A stretch of 47,570 bases of DNA from Sulfuritalea sp. (GTDB taxonomy: Bacteria > Pseudomonadota > Gammaproteobacteria > Burkholderiales > Rhodocyclaceae): assembly GCA_023229545.1 (NCBI GenBank), contig JALNZB010000025.1:1-47570 (forward strand), given 5' to 3'. Positions 24,322 through 32,588 of the stretch are shown piece by piece. A program made the translations under genes and the position numbers. Each line of letters starts with the position of its first letter. The stretch's first letter is position 1. The notes below the pieces were generated by a model. The model ran no database searches. It saw nothing but the letters and a program-made list of their open reading frames with translations, and was not told the origin of the DNA.

Positions 24322-25049
24322 TGGGCCACCCCGTAAAGCTGCGGGCTGATGCGGCGCATTTCGGCTTCGATCCAGGCTTCGGCACGCTGGGTGACTTCAC
24401 TGGCCGTGAGGCCGCGCGGATCGATGGCCGGGCCAACGCTGACGGTGACTGTTCCGCTGCGCTTGAACAGCGCATTGCGGCCCCAGAACTCGCCGGAATT
24501 GAGCGCCACGGGCACCACCGGCGCGCCGGTCTCCACGGCCAGATGCGCGCCGCCGATCTTGTAGCGGTTTTTCGATCCGGGCGGAGCGCGGGTGCCCTCA
24601 GGAAAAATGATGACCGTATAGCCCTTGTCGAGACGATCCCGGCCTTGGTCGACCAGCCGCTTCAGGGTTAGCTTGTTGGCGTTGCGATCGATCTCGATCA
24701 TCGGGATCGAGGCCAGCGCCCAGCCGAAAAACGGCAGGTACTTGATCTCTTTCCTCCAGACGAACACGGTGTCCTTGAACACCTCCTGCAACATGAAAGT
24801 CTCCCAGGCCGACTGGTGCTTGCACAACACGACAGTAGGGCGGTCGGGAATGTTCTCGGCGCCGAGCAGCCGGTAGGGAATGCCAAGCACGTGTTTGACC
24901 AGCCAGATGGTGAAATTCACCCACGGCACCACGGTCCGGCGCCGCATGTGATGTGGCAACGGCAGACAAAGAACGACAACCCCCAGCGTATAGGGCGGCG
25001 TCACCACCAGCAGGATCAGCAGGAACAGCAGGGAACGGACTACGGCCAC
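24318..25049 (-). CDS. plsC: 1-acyl-sn-glycerol-3-phosphate acyltransferase
   Basis: A 243-aa membrane enzyme that makes phosphatidic acid from lysophosphatidic acid. The catalytic box HQSAWE (HX4E form of HX4D) is near residue 78 and FPEGTR near residue 149. A hydrophobic N-terminal segment (VRSLLFLLILLVVTPPYTLG) anchors it in the inner membrane. It lies 14 bases after gmhB and overlaps the next gene by 4 bases, so it belongs to the glyQ-glyS-gmhB-plsC run. Confidence 0.93.
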   Translation of the reverse strand: MAVVRSLLFLLILLVVTPPYTLGVVVLCLPLPHHMRRRTVVPWVNFTIWLVKHVLGIPYRLLGAENIPDRPTVVLCKHQSAWETFMLQEVFKDTVFVWRKEIKYLPFFGWALASIPMIEIDRNANKLTLKRLVDQGRDRLDKGYTVIIFPEGTRAPPGSKNRYKIGGAHLAVETGAPVVPVALNSGEFWGRNALFKRSGTVTVSVGPAIDPRGLTASEVTQRAEAWIEAEMRRISPQLYGVAQ

Positions 25050-25063
25050 AGGTCGGAATGCGC

Positions 25064-25597
25064 TCAGCGGGCGATATGCGCGGCCGCAGCGGCCAGATCG
25101 GGAAACACCAGCGTATCGGGCGGCAGCGCCGGGTCATCCGCAGTCTTGCGGCCCTTGCCGGTCAGCACCAGTATCGGCTGCGCGCCGACAGTGACGGCAG
25201 CCTGCAAGTCGCGCAGCGAATCGCCGATGGCCGGCACGCCGGCGAGATCGGCGTTGAAGCGGGCGGCGATGTCGCGCAGCATGCCGGACTTGGGCTTGCG
25301 GCAGTCGCAGTGGTCGGCGTTGGTGTGCGGGCAGAAGAACACCGCATCGATGCGCCCGCCGACTTGCGCCAACGCCTTCAGCATCTTGTCGTGAATAGCC
25401 ACCAGCGTATCGGTCTCGAACAGTCCGCGGCCGATGCCCGACTGGTTGGTTGCGACCACCACGCGATAGCCGGCCTGATTGAGGCGAGCGATGGCGGCGA
25501 GACTGCCGGGAATCGGTTTCCATTCCTCCGGCGACTTGATGTACTGGTCGGAATCGTGGTTGATCACACCGTCGCGGTCAAGAATGATTAGTTTCAT
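25064..25597 (-). CDS. gmhB: D-glycero-beta-D-manno-heptose-1,7-bisphosphate 7-phosphatase
   Basis: A 177-aa HAD-superfamily phosphatase in ADP-heptose synthesis for the LPS inner core. The nucleophile motif DRDGVIN is at residues 8-14. The structural zinc site is visible as CPHTNADHCDCRKPKSGM near residues 94-111, and GDSLRDLQAA near residue 130 is the acidic HAD motif. It sits behind glyS, separated by a 91-base gap that contains a large inverted repeat. Confidence 0.94.
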   Translation of the reverse strand: MKLIILDRDGVINHDSDQYIKSPEEWKPIPGSLAAIARLNQAGYRVVVATNQSGIGRGLFETDTLVAIHDKMLKALAQVGGRIDAVFFCPHTNADHCDCRKPKSGMLRDIAARFNADLAGVPAIGDSLRDLQAAVTVGAQPILVLTGKGRKTADDPALPPDTLVFPDLAAAAAHIAR

Positions 25598-25622
25598 AAG
25601 AACATTTCACCACGGAGGACAC

Positions 25623-25666
25623 GGGGAGCACGGGGAAAACAGGGCGGGAATTACCCCGTGCTCCCC
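25623..25666. repeat. 13-bp perfect inverted repeat between glyS and gmhB
   Basis: GGGGAGCACGGGG (25623-25635) and its exact complement (25654-25666) enclose an 18-base loop. It is preceded by CACCACGGAGGACAC, a style of sequence seen between genes in many environmental bacteria. There is no T-run, so it is not a typical terminator; it may be an RNA-stabilising or repetitive element. Confidence 0.6.
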
Positions 25667-25688
25667 TTGTTCCCCATATTCCCCATGG

Positions 25689-27767
25689 TTAAGAAGAAAG
25701 CCTCGAAATATCGGCAACGCGATTCATCAAGCCGGCAAGGCGCGACAGCAAGGCCAGACGATTGGTGCGGGTTGGCGCATCCTCGGCCATCACCATGACG
25801 CCGTCGAAAAAGGCATCGACCGCGCCGCGCAAACCGGCCAGGGCTTTCAGCGCGGCGCTGTAGTCGCCGGCGGCAAGTTGCGCCTCGATGCTGGGCGCGA
25901 CGGCGGTGACCGCCGCGAACAGTGCCTTCTCGGCGTCTTCCAGCAACAGCGCGGTGTCGATGGCACTACCCGCTTCGGCGCCCGATTTTCTCAGGATATT
26001 CACGATGCGTTTGTTGGCTGCGGCCAGCGCCTCGGCTTCGGGCAGCGCGGCGAAGGCCTTGACGGCAGCAAGCCGCGCCGGAATCTGGTCGATCCGCGCC
26101 GGGCCCAGCGCCAGCACGGCATCGACGGCCTTATGATCGTGCCCGGCGTCGCGCAGCAGGTGACGCAGGCGTTCCTTGAGAAAGTCGGCGCTGGCGGTAC
26201 GCCAATCGCCGGTGAGTAGCTCCGGCGCGAAGCCGGCGGCGGCGTCGTCGATGAGTTCCGGCAGCGCCAGCGGCAGCGGCGTTTCCATCAGCATGCGCAG
26301 CACGCCCAGCGCGGCGCGGCGCAGGCCGAAGGGGTCCTTGTCGCCGGTGGGAATCTGGCCGATGCCGAAGAAGCCGATCAGCGCATCGAGCTTGTCGGCC
26401 AGCGCCACGGCGCAGGCGATCGAACCCTGTGGCAGCGCATCGCCGTTGAAACGCGGCTGGTAGTGACTCTGGATAGCGTCGGCCACCGTCGCCGACTCAC
26501 CGTCGGCCAGCGCGTAGTAACGGCCCATGATGCCTTGCAGTTCGGGAAACTCGCCGACCATGTCGGTGACCAGATCGGCCTTCGCTAGCAGCGCTGCCCG
26601 CTCGGCCTGGCTGACGTCGGCGCCGAGGCGGCTGGCGATCCTGGCGGCGAGCTTGATCAGGCGATCGACGCGCTCGCCCTGCGTACCCAGCTTGTTGTGA
26701 TAGACCACTCGTGACAGTTTGCCGATGCGCGCGGACAGCGGCGTCTTCTTGTCGGTTTCGAAAAAGAACTTGGCATCCGCCAGGCGCGGCCGTACCACCC
26801 GGGCATTGCCGGTGACGATGTTGGTCGGGTCCGTCACCTTCATGTTGGAGACGAGAAGGAAGCGATGGGTCAGCTTGCTTTCCCCGCCCGCGCCATCCAT
26901 CAGCGGAAAATATTTTTGGTTCGCCTTCATGGTCAGGATCAGGCACTCCTGTGGCACGGCGAGAAACTCCGGATCGAAGCTCGCCTCATAAACGACGGGA
27001 AATTCGACCAGTGCGGTGACTTCGTCGACCAGTGCGTCGTCCTTCAGCCATGCCAGTTTTTCGGCGGCGCGGTCGAGTTGCTCGACGATCATGGCACGGC
27101 GGTGTTCGAAGGAGGCAATGACATGACCCTGCTTCTCCAGCACGGCTTCGTAATCCTCGGCGAGGGGAATCCTGATCTCGCCGACGCTCATGAAACGGTG
27201 GCCGAGGGTGACATTGCGACTGGGGAGTCCCAGCACCTCGCCAGAAACAATGCGAGCGCCGTGCATCAAAATCAGGCCATGCACCGGCCGCACGAATTGC
27301 GCCTCACCGGCGCCCCAGCGCATCAGCTTGGCAACCGGCAATTTTTTCAGCGTGGCTTCCACCATGCCGGCCAGATACTCGTCGATGTGCCCACCGGTCT
27401 TCTTGAGGCGCGCCACAAAGTACTCCGCCTTGCCATCGTTAAGTTTATCGAGTTGCGTGAACGTGACCCCGGCGGAGCGCATGAAGCCTTCGAGGGCCTT
27501 TGTCGGCGTGCCGTCGGCGCCGACTCCTGAAGACACTGCCGGGCCTTTCTTTTCGATCACACGATCCGGCTGGTTTTCCAGGCAGTCGGCGAATTGCAGT
27601 GCCAGCCGGCGCGGCGTGGCGAACCACTTGCCGGTGTTGCCGGGCTCGATGAAACCGGCCTCGACGAGCGCCTTTTGCATCTGCTCGCGGAAGGACAAGC
27701 CCAGCTTGGCCAGCGACTTCGGCGGCAGTTCCTCGGTGAGGAGTTCGATCAGCAGCGTGGCTTTCAT
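25689..27767 (-). CDS. glyS: Glycyl-tRNA synthetase beta subunit
   Basis: The beta subunit (692 aa) of the alpha2-beta2 bacterial GlyRS, needed for tRNA binding. I start at the ATG at 27765-27767 (MKATLLIELLTEELPPKSLA), which overlaps the glyQ stop by 4 bases. KKGPAV near residue 80, PVVYEASFDPEFLAVPQECL in the middle and GDKDPFGLRRAALGVLRML near residue 470 are diagnostic, and the C-terminal anticodon-binding helices are present. Confidence 0.97.
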   Translation of the reverse strand: MKATLLIELLTEELPPKSLAKLGLSFREQMQKALVEAGFIEPGNTGKWFATPRRLALQFADCLENQPDRVIEKKGPAVSSGVGADGTPTKALEGFMRSAGVTFTQLDKLNDGKAEYFVARLKKTGGHIDEYLAGMVEATLKKLPVAKLMRWGAGEAQFVRPVHGLILMHGARIVSGEVLGLPSRNVTLGHRFMSVGEIRIPLAEDYEAVLEKQGHVIASFEHRRAMIVEQLDRAAEKLAWLKDDALVDEVTALVEFPVVYEASFDPEFLAVPQECLILTMKANQKYFPLMDGAGGESKLTHRFLLVSNMKVTDPTNIVTGNARVVRPRLADAKFFFETDKKTPLSARIGKLSRVVYHNKLGTQGERVDRLIKLAARIASRLGADVSQAERAALLAKADLVTDMVGEFPELQGIMGRYYALADGESATVADAIQSHYQPRFNGDALPQGSIACAVALADKLDALIGFFGIGQIPTGDKDPFGLRRAALGVLRMLMETPLPLALPELIDDAAAGFAPELLTGDWRTASADFLKERLRHLLRDAGHDHKAVDAVLALGPARIDQIPARLAAVKAFAALPEAEALAAANKRIVNILRKSGAEAGSAIDTALLLEDAEKALFAAVTAVAPSIEAQLAAGDYSAALKALAGLRGAVDAFFDGVMVMAEDAPTRTNRLALLSRLAGLMNRVADISRLSS

Positions 27768-28723
27768 CGCGCACCCTCCGGTCGGCACATGGGGAAACCT
27801 AGCCGTTCGCGCGAATCGTAGTAGGCCTGGGCGACTTCGCGCGCCAGCACTCTCACGCGGCCGATGTAGGCAGCACGTTCGGTGACCGAAATGGCGCCGC
27901 GCGCATCAAGCAGATTGAAGGTGTGCGAGGCCTTCATCACCATCTCGAAGCCGGGCAGCGGCAGGCTGAGGCCGATCAGGCGCTTGGCCTCGGATTCGAA
28001 CTTGGAGAACTGGGCAAACAGCCAGTCGACATCGGAGTGCTCGAAGTTGTAGGTCGACTGCTCGACCTCGTTCTGGTGATACACGTCGCCATACGTGACG
28101 CCGGGCGCCCAGACCAGATCGAAGACGTTTTCCACGCTTTGCAGGTACATCGCCAATCGCTCGATGCCATAGGTGATCTCGCCCAGCACCGGGCGGCAGA
28201 CCAGGGAGCCGACTTCCTGAAAATAGGTGAACTGGGTAACTTCCATGCCGTCCAGCCAGACTTCCCAGCCCAGTCCCCAGGCGCCCAGCGTCGGCGATTC
28301 CCAGTCGTCCTCGACAAAGCGGATGTCATGCTCGGAGGTGTTGATGCCGAGCGCGCGCAGGCTGTCGAGATAGAGTTCCTGGATGTTCGACGGGCTGGGT
28401 TTCAGCACCACCTGATACTGGTAGTAGTGTTGCAGGCGATTCGGGTTCTCGCCGTAGCGGCCATCTTTGGGCCGCCGCGAAGGCTGGACATAGGCGGCGC
28501 GCCACGGCTCGGGGCCGAGCGAACGCAAAAAGGTAGCGGTGTGGAAGGTGCCGGCGCCGACTTCGATGTCGTAGGGCTGGAGCAGGACACAGCCCTGTTT
28601 GTTCCAGAAATCCTGCAAGCGCAGAATGATTTCCTGAAAGGTCGGGCCGTGGCCCAACTTCAGTGGAGACTCATGCGCGCGTGCGCGCGTGACGTCGGAA
28701 CTAAACGTGGGTTTTTGGCTCAT
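27764..28723 (-). CDS. glyQ: Glycyl-tRNA synthetase alpha subunit
   Basis: The alpha subunit (319 aa) carries the catalytic class II aminoacylation site. The conserved start of the core, FQEIILRLQDFWNKQGCVLL, is followed by QPYDIEVGAGTFHTATFLRS and YVQPSRRPKDGRYGENPNRL. It begins with about 28 less conserved residues (MSQKPTFSSDVTRAR), so a later start is possible. It is translationally coupled to glyS. Confidence 0.97.
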   Translation of the reverse strand: MSQKPTFSSDVTRARAHESPLKLGHGPTFQEIILRLQDFWNKQGCVLLQPYDIEVGAGTFHTATFLRSLGPEPWRAAYVQPSRRPKDGRYGENPNRLQHYYQYQVVLKPSPSNIQELYLDSLRALGINTSEHDIRFVEDDWESPTLGAWGLGWEVWLDGMEVTQFTYFQEVGSLVCRPVLGEITYGIERLAMYLQSVENVFDLVWAPGVTYGDVYHQNEVEQSTYNFEHSDVDWLFAQFSKFESEAKRLIGLSLPLPGFEMVMKASHTFNLLDARGAISVTERAAYIGRVRVLAREVAQAYYDSRERLGFPMCRPEGAR

Positions 28724-28815
28724 CGGGAAACTCGGTGAATTCGCAAGAGCAGCGATTTTACAGGGTTTCGGTCATGGGACGCCCCAGCCCCGCCATCGAT
28801 CTGGCGGCTTGCGAA

Positions 28816-30333
28816 CTATGGTTTCCTGCGGCGGCGCAGCGCCGTCAGGCAGGAGCCAACGGCGATCAGCAATGCCAGCAGGTTGCCCCAGCGGGCATAG
28901 GGTGTCAGGCCCGTCCGTCCCTGCGCTTGCACCACCAGCGCGGCGGTGGTGAAAGGTGGTAGGGCGGCAACGACGACACCATCCGGCCCCACCATGGCGG
29001 TCATGCCAGTGTTGGTGGCGCGCAGCATGGCGCGACCGGTTTCGATGGCACGCAACTGGGCGATCTGCAAGTGCTGCGGCTGTGCCAGCGAGTCGCCGAA
29101 CCATGCCGTGTTGGACATATTCACCAGCAATGTCGCCGCCGGCAAGGCACCGAGCAACTCTTCGCCGAACAGATCCTCATAGCAGATGTTCGGCGCGATG
29201 CGCTGTCCGGCCACATTCAGCGGTTCCTGTCGCAACGAGCCAGCGGTGAAATCCGACATCGGGATGCGTGCAAAGCGGAAAAACCAGCCAAAGCCCGGCG
29301 GCGCAAATTCGCCGAAGGGCACCAGGTGACGCTTGGTGTAAGCGCTCACGATAAGTTCCGGCGTCAGCGCGACGGCGCCGTTGGTATAGCCGCCGTCGGT
29401 GGTGTTGACGGCGACACCGAACAGCGCATCGCCGTGGCCTGTCAGGCCACGCAATATCTCGCGCGGGACTTCATCGAAGAACAGCGGCAGGGCGGTTTCC
29501 GGCAGCACGGTGAGGGCTGTCGGATGAGCCTTGGTCAGGCGCAGATAGGTATCGATCGACAGCGACAGCTGCTTTGGGTCCCACTTGTCGCCTTGCGGCA
29601 CGTTGCCCTGTAGCAGGCTGACAGTGACCGGCGCACCGACGGGCTGTGTCCAGTCCATTCTGTGCAATACGCCGCCGGCACCGCACAGCAGGACGATGGC
29701 GAACCATGGCCACGGCCGGCGCCAGCCGGTAGCGATCATCTCGCCCAGCAGTCCGCCGATCAGCGCCACGATGAAGCCGACGCCATACACGCCCAGCACC
29801 GACGCCCAGCCGGCGAGAGGACTCGGCGGGCTTTGCGAATAGCCGACCGCCAGCCAGGGGAAGCCGGTGAATAGCGTGCCGCGCAGCCACTCGCTGAGCA
29901 TCCACAGACCAGCGAAGAGCAACACATTGCGCCGCGTGTCGCTGCGCCAGCGCACGAACAAGCCGCCGGCCAGCGCAGGAAACAGGGCGAGATAGAGGCA
30001 GAACAACAGCGTTGCGCCCGCTGCGGCGGGCGGCGCCATGCCGCCGAACTGCGAGAGGCTGACATAGATCCATGACACGCCGAACAGAAAGCAACCCGCG
30101 CCCCAGGCCAGGCCGAGCAGCATCGCCTGTCTCGCGGTGGAAGTTTTCTGCCAAAGGAAGAACAAGCCGCCCAACGCAAAAGTCGGCGCCGGCCACACGG
30201 CGAGATGCCTGTCGAATGGCGCAAAACCGAGGACGCAGAGCGCGCCCAGAACGGCGGCGGCGGCGAGCGCGGAAACTGCCGTCGGCGCTTGTGTCCGCTG
30301 TTGCGTAGATGGTTGCGTCCGCAGTTGTGTCAC
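28816..30333 (-). CDS. lnt: Apolipoprotein N-acyltransferase
   Basis: A 505-aa inner-membrane enzyme that adds the third acyl chain to lipoproteins. Several membrane segments fill residues 20-210. The periplasmic nitrilase domain follows with the Glu-Lys-Cys triad: Glu in LPETALP, Lys in YTKRHLVPFGEF and Cys in NICYEDLFGEE. A last membrane segment is near 480-500. Its start overlaps the corC stop by 4 bases, a usual arrangement. Confidence 0.95.
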   Translation of the reverse strand: MTQLRTQPSTQQRTQAPTAVSALAAAAVLGALCVLGFAPFDRHLAVWPAPTFALGGLFFLWQKTSTARQAMLLGLAWGAGCFLFGVSWIYVSLSQFGGMAPPAAAGATLLFCLYLALFPALAGGLFVRWRSDTRRNVLLFAGLWMLSEWLRGTLFTGFPWLAVGYSQSPPSPLAGWASVLGVYGVGFIVALIGGLLGEMIATGWRRPWPWFAIVLLCGAGGVLHRMDWTQPVGAPVTVSLLQGNVPQGDKWDPKQLSLSIDTYLRLTKAHPTALTVLPETALPLFFDEVPREILRGLTGHGDALFGVAVNTTDGGYTNGAVALTPELIVSAYTKRHLVPFGEFAPPGFGWFFRFARIPMSDFTAGSLRQEPLNVAGQRIAPNICYEDLFGEELLGALPAATLLVNMSNTAWFGDSLAQPQHLQIAQLRAIETGRAMLRATNTGMTAMVGPDGVVVAALPPFTTAALVVQAQGRTGLTPYARWGNLLALLIAVGSCLTALRRRRKP

Positions 30334-31187
30334 GCGTCTGCAGCGGTCGATGCTGAAAGCGGCAGATCCTTCTGCGAATCGACCAACAGCGTATGCACGC
30401 GGCGGCTATCGGCGCGCAATACCTGGATGCGCAGGCCGTCAATACTGACCACCTCGTTGCGCTTGGGCAGGCGACCGAGGTGATGGATGACCAGGCCACC
30501 CACGGTGTCGAAATGCTCGTCGGAAAAACCGGTGCCAAAAGCGGTGTTGAAGTCGTCAATCTCAGTCACCGCCTTGACGCGATAGCGACCGGTGTTGTCC
30601 CTGACGATGTTGTCGGCGGTTTCGTCGAAGTCATATTCATCCTCGATGTCGCCGACGATCTGCTCCAGCACGTCTTCGATGGTGACCAGCCCGGCGACGC
30701 CGCCGTATTCGTCGACCACGATCGCCATGTGATTGCGCGAGGCACGGAATTCCCGCAGCAATACGTTCAGCCGTTTTGACTCGGGGATGAATATCGCCGG
30801 GCGCAGCGTGTCGCGCAAATCGAACTCCTTGCCGGCGAAGTAGCGCAGCAAGTCCTTGGCCAGCAGGATGCCGAGCACATCGTCCTTGCTCTCGCCAACG
30901 GCGGGGAAGCGCGAGTGCGCGGTTTCAAGCACGATCTCGACGATCTGCTCGGGCGACTGGTTGATGTCCACCACGTCCATCTGCGCGCGCGGCACCATGA
31001 TGTCGCGCACCGCCATGTCGGCGACGGCCAGCGCACCCTCGATGATCGACAGCGCATCGGCGTCCATCAGATGACGCTCGAATGCGCCGTGCAGCAGTGC
31101 AAGGAGTTGTTCGCGATCTTCGGGTTCGCGCATCAGCAGCGCGGAAAGCCGTTCGATCAGACTGGGTCTACTGGAAGGGTCGTCCAT
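30330..31187 (-). CDS. corC: CorC/HlyC-family CBS-pair protein
   Basis: A 285-aa protein linked to magnesium and cobalt efflux (CorC, also YbeX). It has two CBS domains (about residues 60-185, from RDIMVPRAQMDVVD to DEYGGVAGLVTIEDVLEQIV) and a CorC_HlyC domain at about 205-280 (DFNTAFGTGFSDEHFDTVGG). It has no membrane domain. It lies between ybeY (2 bases) and lnt (4-base overlap). Confidence 0.92.
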   Translation of the reverse strand: MDDPSSRPSLIERLSALLMREPEDREQLLALLHGAFERHLMDADALSIIEGALAVADMAVRDIMVPRAQMDVVDINQSPEQIVEIVLETAHSRFPAVGESKDDVLGILLAKDLLRYFAGKEFDLRDTLRPAIFIPESKRLNVLLREFRASRNHMAIVVDEYGGVAGLVTIEDVLEQIVGDIEDEYDFDETADNIVRDNTGRYRVKAVTEIDDFNTAFGTGFSDEHFDTVGGLVIHHLGRLPKRNEVVSIDGLRIQVLRADSRRVHTLLVDSQKDLPLSASTAADA

Positions 31188-31189
31188 GT

Positions 31190-31648
31190 TTACGCGTAAG
31201 GATCGGGGTAACCGAGAGTATCCAGGATTTCGCGCTCCACCGCTTCCATGCGGTCGGCGGCGTCCGTGCTGATCTCGTGGTCATAGCCCTGCAAATGCAG
31301 CATACCATGCACGATCAGGTGGGCGAAGTGAGCTTCCGGCGGCTTTCCCTGCTCCCGAGCTTCTCGTTCCACCACCGGCAGACAAAGCACCAGATCGCCG
31401 CAAATGCGGTCTGCGGATTCGTAGGGAAACGACAGCACGTTGGTGGCGTAGTCCTTCTTGCGGTAATCGCGGTTGAGGCGCCGGCCTTCTTCACTGCCGA
31501 CAAAGCGCACCGTCACTTCGGCAGGCTGGGCGCATGCCGCGCGAATCCAGCGACGCACCTGCGGTCGAGTCGGAGCCTTGGCCTTGCCATCCGGATACTG
31601 CACCGCGAGGTGCAGTTCAGGCAGTCGGCGTTTGGCGGACGGTGCCAT
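31190..31648 (-). CDS. ybeY: Endoribonuclease YbeY (16S rRNA maturation)
   Basis: A 152-aa zinc-dependent RNase for 16S rRNA 3' maturation and 70S quality control. The metal motif HLIVHGMLHLQGYDH (H3-x-H5-x-H pattern) is intact, and KDYATNVLSFPYE matches the conserved block. I start at the ATG at 31646-31648, which overlaps phoH by about 32 bases; an earlier ATG would add 26 residues from another frame of phoH. Confidence 0.93.
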   Translation of the reverse strand: MAPSAKRRLPELHLAVQYPDGKAKAPTRPQVRRWIRAACAQPAEVTVRFVGSEEGRRLNRDYRKKDYATNVLSFPYESADRICGDLVLCLPVVEREAREQGKPPEAHFAHLIVHGMLHLQGYDHEISTDAADRMEAVEREILDTLGYPDPYA

Positions 31649-32588
31649 GTTTCTGGTAGGCATCGACAATGCGCGCCACCAGCGGGTGGCGCACGACATC
31701 GGATGCATCGAAGTCGGTGAAGGCAAGGCCGCGCACGTCGGCCAGGATGCGACGCGCTTCGACCAGGCCGGACTTCTGCCCGCGCGGCAGGTCGATCTGC
31801 GTCACGTCGCCGGTGACCACCGCCTTGGCGCCGATGCCGATGCGCGTCAGGAACATCTTCATCTGTTCCGGCGTGGTGTTCTGCGCCTCATCGAGAATGA
31901 TGAAGGCATGATTCAGGGTGCGACCGCGCATATAGGCCAGCGGCGCAATTTCGATGTTCTGCTTCTCAAACAGTTTGGACACTTTCTCGAAGCCCATCAG
32001 GTCATACAGCGCATCGTAGAGCGGACGCAAGTAGGGATCGACCTTCTGCGCCAGATCGCCGGGCAGGAAGCCGAGGCGCTCGCCGGCTTCGACGGCCGGG
32101 CGCGTCAGGACGATGCGGCTGACCTGGTCGCGCTCGAAGGCGTCGATAGCGGAGGCGACCGCAAGATAGGTCTTGCCGGTGCCGGCCGGACCAATGCCGA
32201 AAGTGATGTCATGGTCCTGGATGTTGCGCAGATAGGCCACCTGATTCGGCGTGCGGCCATGGAGATCGGCTTTTTTCGTCAGCAGTCCGGCATTCGGCTG
32301 TGTCGCTGCGTTGCGATTGCGCGTGATTTCGATCAGGCCAAGCTGGAGTTCGTCGATCGACAGCGGTTCGCTGGCCTGTTCGTAGAAATGCTGCAAAGCC
32401 TTGCCCGCCTGCCGCGACTGCGCCGGGTCGCCGCTGATCCGGCAGTGCTGGCCGCGACGACCGATGGTGACATCGAAAGCCGCCTCGATCTGGCGCAGAT
32501 TCTCGTCGAGCGCGCCGCAGAGATTTTGCAGCCGCGCGTTGTCGAGCGGTTGCAGGGAAATTGTCAGCGGACGCGATGTGGCGTTCAG
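31617..32588 (-). CDS. ybeZ: PhoH-like ATPase (YbeZ)
   Basis: A 323-aa PhoH-family ATPase that partners YbeY in many bacteria. Walker A is GPAGTGKTYLA and Walker B FIILDEAQNTTPEQ. Family homology extends well upstream of the first ATG/GTG/TTG codon: LTISLQPLDNARLQNLCGAL and the following KH-like part are in frame. The only start-like codons there are CTG at 32586-32588, overlapping the miaB stop as CTGA with GAGGAG 8 bases upstream, or ATT just before it. I chose the CTG. Confidence 0.85.
   Translation of the reverse strand: MNATSRPLTISLQPLDNARLQNLCGALDENLRQIEAAFDVTIGRRGQHCRISGDPAQSRQAGKALQHFYEQASEPLSIDELQLGLIEITRNRNAATQPNAGLLTKKADLHGRTPNQVAYLRNIQDHDITFGIGPAGTGKTYLAVASAIDAFERDQVSRIVLTRPAVEAGERLGFLPGDLAQKVDPYLRPLYDALYDLMGFEKVSKLFEKQNIEIAPLAYMRGRTLNHAFIILDEAQNTTPEQMKMFLTRIGIGAKAVVTGDVTQIDLPRGQKSGLVEARRILADVRGLAFTDFDASDVVRHPLVARIVDAYQKHGTVRQTPTA

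Noticed and set aside
27503..27528. Possible eighth repeat copy in glyS
   Set aside because: Similarity to the repeat is partial, and the encoded residues (GVGADG) occupy a place of equal length in ordinary GlyS proteins.
28550..28575. GGCGCCGACTTC string in glyQ resembling the repeat
   Set aside because: It encodes the invariant EVGAGTF segment of the GlyRS alpha subunit and lacks the repeat's left part.
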